Of a DNA stretch of 64,000 bases, positions 1 to 8,938 are shown in pieces. The notes under the pieces are model-generated. The model was not told the DNA's origin, searched no databases, and worked only from the letters and a program-made list of their open reading frames with translations. Within the stretch, counting starts at the first letter, position 1, and the number at the start of each line of letters is the position of its first letter. Made by a program: the position numbers and the translations under genes. Origin of the DNA: Algoriphagus yeomjeoni (GTDB lineage: Bacteria; Bacteroidota; Bacteroidia; Cytophagales; Cyclobacteriaceae); assembly GCF_003259505.1 (NCBI RefSeq), contig NZ_QLLK01000002.1:195387-259386 (forward strand). The letters run 5' to 3'.

Positions 1-32
1 TGACAATGACTTTCTGCCCAGTTTTGAGAAGA

Positions 33-425
33 TCAACCTAAGTGATCTTTATTTACTGGTTGTTTCAGTAAGTCGTCTCCGAAAATTCTTTTCCGGTGAT
101 TCTCTCCCCATACGTGAAGTGCAGCTATTACATCATTGAGCGTCTCACCGTACTTGGTCATGGTGTATTCTACTGTCACAGGAAAAGTATCATACACCGA
201 CCGTTTCACAAGCTGGTTCATTTCCAGATCACGAAGCTCTTTCGAAAGCATTCGGTCTGTTATCCCTGGGACTTGCTTAGAAATTTCCGAAAATCGCTTA
301 TATCCATGCAGTAAAGCTACGATAATTGGGAGCTTCCATTTTCCATTCAATACATCCAGCGCATCCTGAACTGGGCGGATAATCCCTGTGCATTGCGTAT
401 GATTTGACTTATCTAACTTTTCCAT
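33..425 (-). CDS. HxlR-family winged-helix transcriptional regulator
   Basis: This 130-residue protein matches the HxlR family in length and pattern: a Cys near the N-terminus (residue 12), then the block LNGKWKLPIIVAL, the RFSEISKQVPGITDRMLSKELRDLE recognition region and a VEYTMTKYGETL wing. HxlR proteins are small cytoplasmic DNA-binding regulators, often responding to electrophiles or redox stress through the N-terminal Cys. The gene is divergent from a DoxX-like membrane protein, and the 117-base gap holds two palindromes, so it probably controls itself and that neighbour. The inducer cannot be read from sequence. Family assignment is firm; target and signal are inferred. Confidence 0.9.
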   Translation of the reverse strand: MEKLDKSNHTQCTGIIRPVQDALDVLNGKWKLPIIVALLHGYKRFSEISKQVPGITDRMLSKELRDLEMNQLVKRSVYDTFPVTVEYTMTKYGETLNDVIAALHVWGENHRKRIFGDDLLKQPVNKDHLG

Positions 426-453
426 AACATCCTCTCAAATAGAATTAGGCTAT

Positions 454-490
454 ACTATACCGAAGTATAGTACTATATCCTAGTATAGTA
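454..490. promoter_or_regulatory. Twin palindromic operator between HxlR and DoxX genes
   Basis: Two inverted repeats stand end to end and share one base: ACTATAC/GTATAGT arms at 454-460 and 465-471, and TACTATA/TATAGTA arms at 471-477 and 484-490. A further half-site TATAGTT lies at 501-507. The position in a divergent gap next to an HxlR gene makes them the likely HxlR binding sites. No footprint can be seen from sequence alone. Confidence 0.65.
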
Positions 491-494
491 CTTA

Positions 495-527
495 CAAATG
501 TATAGTTAATTACCATAGGTTTGCAAA
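495..527 (-). promoter_or_regulatory. Bacteroidota-type promoter for the HxlR gene
   Basis: Read on the minus strand, TTTG (524-527) and TACATTTG (495-502) are separated by 21 bases, close to the TTG/TAnnTTTG consensus. Transcription would start near 488, inside the second palindrome, which fits autorepression. Confidence 0.4.
516..523 (+). promoter_or_regulatory. -7 element of the DoxX-like gene
   Basis: TAGGTTTG matches TAnnTTTG and lies 19 bases before the DoxX start codon. No good -33 TTG is visible at the expected distance; the operator half-sites occupy that place instead. Confidence 0.3.
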
Positions 528-542
528 AAATATTTCAATCTT

Positions 543-899
543 ATGACGAACAAAATAATTTATTGGACATCCACCTCACTGGTTTCATTGATGATGCTTT
601 TCAGCGCATATGCTTATTTCACCGATCCAAATGTATCGGCTGGATTTACCGCAATGGGATTTAAGGACTTCTTCCGAATAGAATTGGGAGTTGCAAAAAT
701 ACTAGGCGCACTTGTACTACTGCTTCCTTTTTCCCAAAAACTCATAAAAGAATGGGCTTATGCAGGATTTGGTATCACTTTCATCTCAGCGTTCATTGCT
801 CATTCAGCAAATGGAGATCCCGTTTCCGCTATGATTATGCCTTTGGTAGCACTTGCGTTATTGGCAGTTTCGAGAGTATTCTTAGCAAAAATCAGCTAA
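543..899 (+). CDS. DoxX-like small integral membrane protein
   Basis: The 118-residue protein has about four hydrophobic segments (roughly residues 5-26, 48-66, 70-88 and 92-112) and the DoxX-like pattern of a polar FFRIELGVAKILGALVLL stretch after the first loop. DoxX family proteins sit in the inner membrane; some are linked to thiol and redox stress, but the biochemical role of this subgroup is not settled. It is divergent from the HxlR regulator and is its likely target. A hairpin terminator follows, so it is probably a single-gene transcript. Confidence 0.8.
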   Translation: MTNKIIYWTSTSLVSLMMLFSAYAYFTDPNVSAGFTAMGFKDFFRIELGVAKILGALVLLLPFSQKLIKEWAYAGFGITFISAFIAHSANGDPVSAMIMPLVALALLAVSRVFLAKIS

Positions 900-914
900 T
901 AATAGCTTATCATG

Positions 915-949
915 AAAAGCATCCTAGGAGAAGTCCAGGATGCTTTTTT
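915..949 (+). terminator. Rho-independent terminator after the DoxX-like gene
   Basis: Stem arms AAAAGCATCCT (915-925) and AGGATGCTTTT (937-947) enclose an 11-base loop and run into a T tract. Confidence 0.8.
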
Positions 950-1022
950 AATTTAAAAATTGGAAGGCACAAGAACTTTAAACTGGTTGAATACATTTGT
1001 TAAAGCACAATCCTTAAAAACT

Positions 1023-1586
1023 ATGCCGCTGATCTACGTCAAAAATATGGTTTGCCCTAGGTGTATTGCTTCGGTTTGTAAGACCTTGGATAACTTGGGC
1101 CTCTCCTATTCCTCTGTTGATTTGGGGAAAATCAGGTTAGATTCATCTCCCAATAATCAACAAAAAATAACTTTGGCTGAGAAACTGAAAGCAAATGGTT
1201 TCGAACTGCTTGAAGACGGAAAGTCAGCTTTAATTTCTCAGATCAAGAGTCTCTTAGTTGATCAAATTCAACATTCGAAGGAATACTTGGCTGAAAACTA
1301 CTCAAACTATATCGCAGAAAAGCTAAATCATGAATACACGTATTTGAGTAAACTTTTTTCGCAGGTAGAAGGCATTACCATCGAAAAGTATATCACTAAA
1401 TTAAAAATAGAGCGGGTGAAGGAATTGATTTCATACAATGAAAAAAATCTGTCAGAAGTCGCTGATCTCCTCAATTACAGTAGTGTTGCTTATCTCTCAG
1501 CACAGTTTAAGAAAGAGACTGGGATGACGCCTTCTGAATTCAGAAAACAAATAAAATCCGGAAGAAAAAGCCTAGATCAGATCTAA
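1023..1586 (+). CDS. AraC-family regulator with N-terminal HMA-like metal-binding domain
   Basis: I start the protein at the ATG at 1023 (187 residues) because the HMA-like fold begins there; a TTG at 960 would add 21 unremarkable residues. Residues 3-18 (LIYVKNMVCPRCIASV) contain a CxxC pair at C11 and C14, as in heavy-metal-associated domains. Residues about 85-187 form an AraC helix-turn-helix region (KYITKLKIERVKELISYNEK, then SVAYLSAQFKKETGMTPSEFRK). The usual AraC sugar-binding cupin is absent. The layout suggests a one-component metal sensor, probably for copper or another soft metal, with copA 4.6 kb downstream. Metal and targets are inferred. Confidence 0.8.
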   Translation: MPLIYVKNMVCPRCIASVCKTLDNLGLSYSSVDLGKIRLDSSPNNQQKITLAEKLKANGFELLEDGKSALISQIKSLLVDQIQHSKEYLAENYSNYIAEKLNHEYTYLSKLFSQVEGITIEKYITKLKIERVKELISYNEKNLSEVADLLNYSSVAYLSAQFKKETGMTPSEFRKQIKSGRKSLDQI

Positions 1587-1674
1587 TCCTGCTTCTAAAC
1601 TCTAAATTCTTCCCATTTGATGATTTATTGCCATTTTTTGAATGAAAGCTAATAGTCAATCGAGCGAGTTTGCC

Positions 1675-1704
1675 TTGTAGTTAAAACCTGAGCGTTTATC
1701 TTTG
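1675..1704 (+). promoter_or_regulatory. Bacteroidota-type promoter for the DUF1080/cytochrome pair
   Basis: TTG (1675-1677), a 19-base spacer and TATCTTTG (1697-1704) match the consensus exactly. The expected transcription start lies near 1711, giving a leader of about 78 bases before the ATG at 1789. Confidence 0.6.
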
Positions 1705-1788
1705 GACTTGAAAGAAAATTCAATGATTATTTAATAATTCTCATTTTTCCAATCAAACCTCATACTATCAAATAACCCTCCAATTCAC

Positions 1789-3576
1789 ATGATTTTGAAC
1801 AAACATGTAGGCTTGTTTGCCACCGCCTTTGCCTTACAGCTTGGTATTGTGCAAGCACAGCAAAATCCTGTCACGCTTGACCTGAGTTCCTTTGAAGGAA
1901 ACAAAGGCAGCTGGACAGAAGTAGGAAAAGTCTGGGCTAACCCTACTATTCCTAATGAACTTCAAGCTGCAGATGGCTCCGGAGTTTTTGCAAATCTTCC
2001 TACCAAGAAAAATCCAGGAGCCGACATAGTTACCAAAGACAAGTATGGCGATCTAGATCTTTCATTAGAGTACATGGTAGCTCCAGGCTCTAACTCTGGC
2101 GTTTACCTCCAAGGAAATTATGAAATTCAAATCCTGGATAGCTGGACTACTACCACCACCAAACCTGGTGACAACGGCGGGATCTATCAGCGCTGGGACG
2201 AAAGCAAGCCTGAAGGCCAAAAAGGTTACCAAGGATATGCTCCAAGACAAAATGCTAGTAAAGCTCCTGGTGTTTGGCAAAAACTGGAAGTCTCTTTTCA
2301 AGCTGCAAAATTCGACGCATCAGGTAGCAAAATCGAAAACGCACGTTTCCTTTCCGTGAAACTCAATGGCGTAACTATTCACGAAAATCTGGAAGTTTTT
2401 GGCCCTACCCGCGGCTCTATGACTGGCAAAGATGTGGCCGAAGGTCCTTTGAGAATCCAAGGAGATCACGGTGCTGTAGCATTCAGAAACGTTGAAATCA
2501 TCCCATTCAATGCTAAAACTCCAACCGTTTCTAACGTAAGTTATGAGACATATCAAGGTTCCATCAATAACCTGGAAGAGCTAGCAGGAAAAACAGCCGT
2601 AGCCAAAGGGACTGTTGCTACTTTAAGTGAAGTGCCAGCATCAGTTTCTGATGTGAATTTGACAAAGTATACTGCAAACTTGAATGTGGATGAGCCTGGT
2701 GAATACCAAATCACACTTCAAGTTCCAGGCGGACTTGCTGGTTTTGCTGCAGGAGCTGAAAGCATTTCTAGTCTATCTGATAGAGGAGTTCGAGTTCGAA
2801 AGCAATTAAAAGCTGGAGATAACACTATTCAGATTATTGCTTCCAAAAACAGAAATTGGTCAGTAGATGGATTCAATCTTTCAATATCTGGGCCTGGACT
2901 TAGAAGCACTGATCTTTTGGTTTCAGAAGCTGGAGCTTCTCAAGCTACTGATCCGATATTGGTAGACGCAGACGAAACTCCAGTTTTGCGAAGCTTCCGT
3001 GACTATCCTGGTTCAAAAAGATTGAGTCACGTAGTTTCAGTTGCCAGTGAGGAGCAGGTAAACTATGCGTACGATATGGAAACAGGTACGCTGATCCAAG
3101 TGTGGAGAGGTGAATTCCTAGACGCTACCCCTATGTGGAATAGCCGTGGAAACGGTGTTTCTGTTCCTCGTGGTGCAGTAATTAACCTGAGCGCGCCAGC
3201 AGTCAATGCGGTAAACAGCGACTACTCCGCTTCAGAAGAATTCCGAACCAAAGGTTATCAGTTAATGGATGGTTCAGAAGATATTGTTTTCTCATATCTT
3301 CTTGCTGATCAAGCGGTAAAGGATGAAATAAAAATTCTGGAATCAGGAAAAGGAATCAATAGATCCGTCTCTGGAATTGGCACAGGCTATTACAAAGTAG
3401 CTGCGGGTACAGAGATTCAAAGAATCAATAAAGGCTATTATTTATTGCCTGAAACCGGTGTCTACCTGCAATACGATGAAGCGACTTTCGGAGCTCCAGT
3501 GGCCCATTCCGTTGATGGTACTGCTGGGATTTTCTTGCCTGCAAAGGGAAACATCGTTTACAATCTTCTCTTTTAA
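1789..3576 (+). CDS. Secreted DUF1080 (3-keto-disaccharide hydrolase-like) protein
   Basis: A Sec signal peptide ends at VQAQ (about residue 24). Residues 30-238 are a DUF1080/LamG-like beta-sandwich, recognisable by GSNSGVYLQGNYEIQILDS, GGIYQRW, PGVWQKLEVSF and GPLRIQGDHGAVAFRNVEI. Some family members hydrolyse 3-keto-glycosides. About residues 255-370 look like a beta-rich carbohydrate-binding module. The C-terminal third, with RSFRDYPGSKRLSHVVSVAS and LIQVWRGEFLDATPMWNSRG, resembles a domain that accompanies periplasmic quinoprotein/cytochrome proteins. It is 18 bases upstream of such a protein and probably co-transcribed. Substrate is not identifiable; activity is inferred from the family. 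Confidence 0.8.
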   Translation: MILNKHVGLFATAFALQLGIVQAQQNPVTLDLSSFEGNKGSWTEVGKVWANPTIPNELQAADGSGVFANLPTKKNPGADIVTKDKYGDLDLSLEYMVAPGSNSGVYLQGNYEIQILDSWTTTTTKPGDNGGIYQRWDESKPEGQKGYQGYAPRQNASKAPGVWQKLEVSFQAAKFDASGSKIENARFLSVKLNGVTIHENLEVFGPTRGSMTGKDVAEGPLRIQGDHGAVAFRNVEIIPFNAKTPTVSNVSYETYQGSINNLEELAGKTAVAKGTVATLSEVPASVSDVNLTKYTANLNVDEPGEYQITLQVPGGLAGFAAGAESISSLSDRGVRVRKQLKAGDNTIQIIASKNRNWSVDGFNLSISGPGLRSTDLLVSEAGASQATDPILVDADETPVLRSFRDYPGSKRLSHVVSVASEEQVNYAYDMETGTLIQVWRGEFLDATPMWNSRGNGVSVPRGAVINLSAPAVNAVNSDYSASEEFRTKGYQLMDGSEDIVFSYLLADQAVKDEIKILESGKGINRSVSGIGTGYYKVAAGTEIQRINKGYYLLPETGVYLQYDEATFGAPVAHSVDGTAGIFLPAKGNIVYNLLF

Positions 3577-3594
3577 TCCAAAGACAGCGCAAAG

Positions 3595-5523
3595 ATGAAA
3601 AAATTACTAAAGAATAAATTCACAAAAATTGCCTTTGGAATAGCAGCTGCAATTCAGCTTTTTCCAGGGCAAGTAGATGCACAGGAATCTCCAAAAGAAG
3701 AGGACTTCTTTAAAATCATGCGAGTTACAGCTCCAGAAGGCACCCTTCTGGAAGTTGGTGGCATGACCGTTTTGCCAAATGGTGACCTCGGCGTAGCTAC
3801 GCGTAGAGGAGACGTATTTATAGTGGAGAACCCTACGAGTTCTAAGCCTTTTTTCAGGAAGTTCGCCTCCGGTCTTCATGAGATTTTAGGTCTTCATTAC
3901 GAAAATGGCGCATTTTACATGGCCCAGAGAGGTGAGTTGACCAAATTGGTGGATACAGACCAAGACGGAACTGCTGATTTATATGAAACAGTTTATGCTT
4001 GGCCGATTTCTGCACACTATCACGAATATAGCTTCGGTCCTAAAGTAGGTCCTGACGGCTCATTCTTCGTTTCTGCCAACGTTGCTTTTGGCGATCAGGA
4101 ATGGTGGAGAGGCGAAAGCCGCGAACCAATGAGAGGCTGGATCATGAAAATAAACCGTGATGGAAGCATGGAGCCTTATGCTACTGGGATGAGATCTCCA
4201 GCTGGTTTGGGAATGCTAGGCGATCAGTTGGTTTACACAGAAAATCAAGGTGATTACATGGGTTCAGGTGGGCTTTGGTTTATCGAAAAAGGAGATTTCA
4301 CAGGTCACCCAGCAGGTTTGGTATGGACTGGACGCCCGGATTCTCCTTTGAAATTAACCACAGAGGAATTCAACAAAGTAGTGGATCCACAAAAGGTCCC
4401 AAATGGTAACGGTGGATTTCTGAAGCCAGAAAACGTAATCGATGCACCTTATATCACCATGGCACAAGCCAAGGAAAAACTTCCTGATTTGAAGCTTCCG
4501 GCAGTATGGTTGCCACATGGTATTCAGGGTATTTCCAACGCCGAACCAGTTTTGATCCCTGAAGGCACTTTTGGACCATTTGAAGGACAGGTTTTGATTG
4601 GTGACCAAGGTCAAAGTAAAATCATGCGAGTAGTTCTTGAAGAAGTAGGTGGTGTGATGCAAGGTGCTTCGATTGATTTTAGATCTGGTTTCCAGTCAGG
4701 AATCTTAAGAATGGCTTGGGCAGCAGACAAATCCTTGTTCATCGGAGAGACCAATCGTGGTTGGGGTTCCGCTGGCGAAGCTAATGAAGGTTTGCAGCGC
4801 TTAGTTTGGAATCATAACATTCCTTTCGAAATGAGAACAGTTAAAGCTCAGCCAGATGGATTCTTAATTGAGTTTACCAAGCCAGTCAATAAAGCAACTG
4901 CTGAGGATTTGACTTCTTATTCGGTGGAAAGCTTCACTTATAAATACTACCCAGTTTATGGTAGCCCACCAGTTGACAATAAAAACCTAAAAATTCTTGG
5001 TGTAGAAGTAGCTGCCGATGGTATGTCCGCAAGAATTGCCGTGGAAGGTTTGAGAGAAGACTACGTGCACAAGCTTAGCCTTAATGGTGTTCGTGCAGTC
5101 GATGGAAGCTTCTCGTTAGTCCATCCAGATGCTTACTACACTCTTCACAAAATTCCTGCTGGAGCAAAAATGGCAATCAAAACGCCAACTCCTGAGCCTG
5201 TAAAAGAAGTAGCGGCAAAACCTGCTCCAGCCAAACCAGCCCCAGCGAAGGCCATTGCTTCTGCGATTCCAACAGATGCAGAGATCAAGACGATTTTGGC
5301 AAAAAACACCTGTTCAGCTTGTCACATGAAAGACAAAAAGGTTATTGGCCCAGCTTATGAAGAAGTAGCGAAGAGAAGATATTCTGACGAAAGAATCGTT
5401 GAATTGATCTATAATCCTGAGCCTCAAAACTGGCCAGATTATGCGACTCCAATGCCTCCGATGGCACAGGTATCCAAAGAAGATGCAATGAAAATTGCCA
5501 AGTGGATTAATTCATTGAGATAA
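3595..5523 (+). CDS. Exported beta-propeller dehydrogenase-like protein with C-terminal cytochrome c
   Basis: A signal peptide ends at QVDAQ (about residue 30). Residues about 40-420 form a beta-propeller of the soluble quinoprotein glucose dehydrogenase type (GGMTVLPNGDLGVATRRGDV; MRSPAGLGMLGDQLVYTENQ). A Pro/Ala/Lys-rich linker (about 535-565) leads to a c-type haem domain with CSACH at 573-577 and a candidate axial Met in ATPMPPM. The protein should oxidise a sugar-like substrate in the periplasm and pass electrons to its own haem, or use the propeller only for binding. Pairing with the DUF1080 gene suggests a keto-sugar pathway. Propeller chemistry is uncertain; the haem site is clear. 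Confidence 0.8.
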   Translation: MKKLLKNKFTKIAFGIAAAIQLFPGQVDAQESPKEEDFFKIMRVTAPEGTLLEVGGMTVLPNGDLGVATRRGDVFIVENPTSSKPFFRKFASGLHEILGLHYENGAFYMAQRGELTKLVDTDQDGTADLYETVYAWPISAHYHEYSFGPKVGPDGSFFVSANVAFGDQEWWRGESREPMRGWIMKINRDGSMEPYATGMRSPAGLGMLGDQLVYTENQGDYMGSGGLWFIEKGDFTGHPAGLVWTGRPDSPLKLTTEEFNKVVDPQKVPNGNGGFLKPENVIDAPYITMAQAKEKLPDLKLPAVWLPHGIQGISNAEPVLIPEGTFGPFEGQVLIGDQGQSKIMRVVLEEVGGVMQGASIDFRSGFQSGILRMAWAADKSLFIGETNRGWGSAGEANEGLQRLVWNHNIPFEMRTVKAQPDGFLIEFTKPVNKATAEDLTSYSVESFTYKYYPVYGSPPVDNKNLKILGVEVAADGMSARIAVEGLREDYVHKLSLNGVRAVDGSFSLVHPDAYYTLHKIPAGAKMAIKTPTPEPVKEVAAKPAPAKPAPAKAIASAIPTDAEIKTILAKNTCSACHMKDKKVIGPAYEEVAKRRYSDERIVELIYNPEPQNWPDYATPMPPMAQVSKEDAMKIAKWINSLR

Positions 5524-5569
5524 ATTTGGTCCACAGTCGACAGACAATTGTAAACAGAAGTTTTGATAT

Positions 5570-5607
5570 AAAAGGCTTAGCGAAATAAATCGCTAGGCCT
5601 TTTTTTT
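5570..5607 (+). terminator. Rho-independent terminator after the cytochrome gene
   Basis: AAGGCTTAGCGA (5572-5583) pairs with TCGCTAGGCCTT (5590-5601) with one G-T wobble, loop AATAAA, followed by a run of T. Confidence 0.85.
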
Positions 5608-5617
5608 GGCTATTGTA

Positions 5618-6040
5618 GTTCATGTGATCGTACCATAGAACGGCACATTTATAGCTAATTCAGATCCAAAAGAAATCCTCGTTCCGTAGGGACGATTCGT
5701 GTATTCATCTTTACCATGCGTTCCGATGGAACGCTTACCCACAATCCATATTTATTTCTACCAACCAATTGTTCCTATGGAACAAACGAAACAAGTCCAG
5801 CTTCTGGAGAAGCAGGCCAACATATTAAGTTGCGTTCTCTGCGTTATCCTCTGCGAACTCCGCGGTTAGCAAAAGCCATAACGCAGTGTTCCGATGGAAC
5901 GCTAAATTTATATCTGCAAACCATTTCTACAGACGAAATGCCCCGAATGGGCCATTTTCCAAAATAGTCCAGCTTCTGGAGAAGCAGGCCAACATATTAA
6001 GTTGCGCTCTCTGCGTTATCCTCTGCGAACTCCGTGGTTA
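5618..6040. repeat. Intergenic repeat cluster with two 75-base direct repeats and small palindromes
   Basis: The 621-base gap before copA has no convincing gene. It holds two 75-base direct repeats (5794-5868 and 5966-6040) differing at two positions. Each is preceded by a block that begins with a GTTCC/GGAAC palindrome (near 5720 and 5887); further palindromes of this type occur near 5681 and 5771. The end of each 75-mer resembles the common CTCTGCG...CTCCGCGGTTA intergenic repeat of Bacteroidota. An open frame at 5716-5967 runs through the repeats and looks accidental. Confidence 0.75.
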
Positions 6041-6109
6041 AAACACCCGACCACAAAATCTCATAACTTTTCCTCAAAATTCCATAACAACTCCCTCCTA
6101 TCATCTTCC

Positions 6110-6117
6110 TAAGTTTG
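6110..6117 (+). promoter_or_regulatory. -7 element upstream of copA
   Basis: TAAGTTTG matches TAnnTTTG, 27 bases before the copA ATG. No -33 TTG is found at 17-21 bases upstream, so the call is tentative. Confidence 0.3.
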
Positions 6118-6144
6118 TAAGGTCGAATCAAGACAAATGAACAT

Positions 6145-8373
6145 ATGAAAGATTCAACCCAATCCGTACATAAAGAAACTTTTCCGGTCACCGGCATGAC
6201 TTGCGCAGCATGTGCCTCTTCTGTGGAAACCATACTTCAATACACCGACGGAGTTAAATCCGCTCAGGTAAACTTTGCCAGTAGCACCGTTTTGGTAGAA
6301 TATACTGATGAAATCAACCCTGAGGGTTTGAATGACGCACTTACCGCAATTGGCTACGGATTGATCACCGAGAAAGAGAATGTGGAAGAAAAGGTCTCCA
6401 CCAACCAAAAGGAACATTACAAAGAGCTGAAAAGGGATACCATAGGAGCCGCTATTTTGACGGTTCCAATTTTTATTATCGGTATGTTTTTTATGCATTG
6501 GAAGCCTGGAGCATGGATTTCTCTCATTTTATCTATTCCCGTTCTTTTCGTTTTTGGAAAGAGATTTTTCGTTAGTGCTTGGAAGCAAGCAAAAAACAGA
6601 AGTGTCAATATGGACACTTTGGTTGCTTTGAGTACGGCGATTGCCTTCATTTTTAGCTTTTTCAACACCGTATTTCCAGAGTTTTGGATCAGCAGAGGCT
6701 TTGAATCTCATGTGTATTACGAGGCAGCTACGGTGATTATTACCTTCATTCTTTTCGGCAAAATGCTGGAGGAAAAAGCAAAATCAAAAACTTCCACTGC
6801 ACTCAAAAACTTGATGGGACTTCAACCCAAGACTTTGAAAGCTCTGATTGATGGAGAGGAGAAAGAAATCCCAATTTCTGAAGTTCAAAAAGGGTACGAA
6901 ATCATCGTTCGTCCAGGAGAAAAAATACCGGTGGATGGAAAAGTGATCTCAGGAAACTCCTTTGTGGACGAAAGTATGATCAGTGGAGAACCGATTGCTG
7001 TAGAGAAATCAGAAAAAGATGCCGTTTTCGCTGGTACCATTAATCAAAAAGGAAGCTTTCACTTCAAAGCTGAAAAAGTCGGAAGCGAAACACTACTTGC
7101 GCAGATTATCAAACGAGTACAGGAAGCGCAGGGTAGCAAGGCGCCAGTCCAGAAATTGGTGGATAAAATTGCCTCCATCTTCGTCCCAACGGTCATTGCA
7201 ATCTCTATTGTCACCTTCGCGGTATGGATGATTATGGGTGGTGAAGATGCCCTATCCCATGGGATTTTGAATGCAGTTGCCGTTTTGGTAATTGCCTGTC
7301 CATGTGCATTGGGTTTGGCTACGCCGACGGCAATAATGGTAGGAATTGGAAAAGGTGCTGAAAACAACATTCTGATCAAAGACGCAGAAAGCTTGGAAAT
7401 CGCTCATAAAGTCAACGCTATCATCCTGGACAAAACCGGAACAATAACCGCCGGAAAGCCAACTGTATCTAATATTCAATGGGAAACTGAGGAGCAGAAA
7501 AACACTTTTGCTCCAATCCTATTAGCTATTGAATCCAAGTCAGAACATCCGCTAGCAGATGCAGTTAGTAAAAAACTGAGTGAAGAAAATGTCAAAGCTG
7601 AATCAATTAAAGACTTTCAAAGCTTGACCGGTAAAGGGGTAGAAGCTAAAAATAATTCTGGAGAACCCTTCTTTGTCGGAAACTTAAGTCTAATCGAAGC
7701 ACAAGGAATTTCATTGAATTCGGATATGCAAAACAAAGCACAGGCTTGGAGTAATGAAGCCAAGACTATTGTTTTCTTTGCAGATAAAGAATCTGTTCTT
7801 TCCATTATTGCAATTTCAGACGAGATCAAACCGAATTCAAAATCAGCTATAAGTAAACTCAAAGAAAAAGGAATTGATGTCTACATGCTGACAGGCGATA
7901 ATCAGCAAACTGCGTCCGCAGTGGCAAAGCAAGTGGGTCTGACTGATTTTAAAGCTGAAGTGATGCCTTCTGACAAATCAGACTTCGTCAAAGAACTTCA
8001 ATCTAAAGGCAAAATCGTAGCGATGGTCGGCGATGGAATCAATGACTCAGAAGCTTTGGCACAAGCTGATGTCAGCATCGCGATGGGTCACGGTTCGGAT
8101 ATCGCCATGGATGTGGCGAAGATGACTATCATATCCTCAGATCTGGAAGTAATTCCAAAAGCGCTAAATCTATCAGACTTGACCGTAAGAGGAATAAAAG
8201 AAAACCTCTTTTGGGCGTTTATTTACAATTTGATAGGAATTCCAATTGCTGCAGGTGTGCTGTATCCTATCAACGGCTTCTTGCTTGATCCTATGATCGC
8301 CGGAGCTGCGATGGCTTTTAGTTCGGTATCGGTGGTACTGAATAGCTTGCGGTTGAAAGGAAAAAGAATTTAG
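6145..8373 (+). CDS. copA: P1B-type copper-translocating ATPase
   Basis: The 742-residue protein exports copper from the cytoplasm across the inner membrane using ATP. One N-terminal HMA domain carries GMTCAAC (C20, C23). Membrane helices follow, with the ion-path motif C385-P-C387, the phosphorylation site D429 in DKTGT, and the hinge GDGIND. The ending [18 protein letters not shown] is the usual CopA helix with Met and Ser metal ligands. Length and motif order are normal for CopA. It precedes a small HMA protein and the Cus-type efflux genes, so it probably supplies the first step of copper detoxification. Silver transport cannot be excluded. Confidence 0.95.
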   Translation: MKDSTQSVHKETFPVTGMTCAACASSVETILQYTDGVKSAQVNFASSTVLVEYTDEINPEGLNDALTAIGYGLITEKENVEEKVSTNQKEHYKELKRDTIGAAILTVPIFIIGMFFMHWKPGAWISLILSIPVLFVFGKRFFVSAWKQAKNRSVNMDTLVALSTAIAFIFSFFNTVFPEFWISRGFESHVYYEAATVIITFILFGKMLEEKAKSKTSTALKNLMGLQPKTLKALIDGEEKEIPISEVQKGYEIIVRPGEKIPVDGKVISGNSFVDESMISGEPIAVEKSEKDAVFAGTINQKGSFHFKAEKVGSETLLAQIIKRVQEAQGSKAPVQKLVDKIASIFVPTVIAISIVTFAVWMIMGGEDALSHGILNAVAVLVIACPCALGLATPTAIMVGIGKGAENNILIKDAESLEIAHKVNAIILDKTGTITAGKPTVSNIQWETEEQKNTFAPILLAIESKSEHPLADAVSKKLSEENVKAESIKDFQSLTGKGVEAKNNSGEPFFVGNLSLIEAQGISLNSDMQNKAQAWSNEAKTIVFFADKESVLSIIAISDEIKPNSKSAISKLKEKGIDVYMLTGDNQQTASAVAKQVGLTDFKAEVMPSDKSDFVKELQSKGKIVAMVGDGINDSEALAQADVSIAMGHGSDIAMDVAKMTIISSDLEVIPKALNLSDLTVRGIKENLFWAFIYNLIGIPIAAGVLYPINGFLLDPMIAGAAMAFSSVSVVLNSLRLKGKRI

Positions 8374-8640
8374 TAGCAAGACATAAGTATCAAGATACTA
8401 GAGCAAAGAATCGAGACTTTGATATCAAGAAGCTAGATTTTAGACATTAAAACTTTATTAGTGAGTTGTCTGTCCGAGCGAAGTCGGAGACCTACTGTAC
8501 CGGAAAAGCCTTCGATCCCGATATCTATGCGGGAAGCTCAACCTGACAAACCATATTAGTTTAATAAATGATTCAACTTGACAACCTTACCACTTTAAAA
8601 CCATCAAACTCTAATTTTCCAATATTTCAATTAGATTCAA
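8374..8640. other. Gene-free stretch with intergenic repeats
   Basis: The first 70 bases are, on the minus strand, a copy of a degenerate TCT-rich intergenic element, also seen near 8880, 31015 and 55315. A second element of the GAGCGAAGTCG type lies at 8468-8491. No gene or clear promoter is seen. Confidence 0.5.
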
Positions 8641-8850
8641 ATGAAAACTCAAAAATTCAAAACCAACATCGCATGTGGCAATTGCCTGGCAAAGGTCACT
8701 CCTATTTTAAACGCTGAACCAAAAATCGAATCCTGGTCTGTGGATTTACAGAGTGACGATAGAATTCTCACCGTAGAATCTGATGAAATCACAGCTGATG
8801 AAGTCTTCAAAACCGTTTTAAAAGCAGGCTTTATTGCAAAACCTGAGTAA
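8641..8850 (+). CDS. Small HMA-domain (copper chaperone-like) protein
   Basis: The 69-residue protein is a single ferredoxin-like HMA domain: KFKTNIACGNCLAKV has the metal-binding pair C12 and C15, and the remainder follows the beta-alpha-beta pattern. CopZ-type chaperones carry Cu(I) to CopA in the cytoplasm. Position just after copA supports that role. It uses ACGNC rather than the usual GMxCxxC, so metal preference is not certain. It may be a separate transcript, as 267 bases separate it from copA. Confidence 0.85.
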   Translation: MKTQKFKTNIACGNCLAKVTPILNAEPKIESWSVDLQSDDRILTVESDEITADEVFKTVLKAGFIAKPE

Positions 8851-8879
8851 ATCACTGAAAAAACGCTAAGCTTGGGAAA

Positions 8880-8937
8880 TCTCTAATCTCTATTTCTTAT
8901 GTCTTAAGTCTAATATCTTACGTCTCAGGTCTTAAAA
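8880..8937. repeat. Degenerate TCT-rich intergenic repeat
   Basis: A run of short units such as TCTTATGTCTTAAGTCTAA and TCTTACGTCTCAGGTCTTA separates the HMA and ATPase genes. Similar runs occur at 8374-8445 (reverse), 31010-31084 and 55315-55390. Confidence 0.5.
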
Positions 8938-8938
8938 A

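Noticed and set aside
5716-5967. Open frame of 83 codons upstream of copA
   Set aside because: It runs through the 75-base repeat and palindromes, has no family likeness and no start signal; it is best explained by chance in a repeat cluster.
5794-6040. Direct repeats as a CRISPR array
   Set aside because: Only two copies, 75 bases long, with no regular short spacers and no cas genes.
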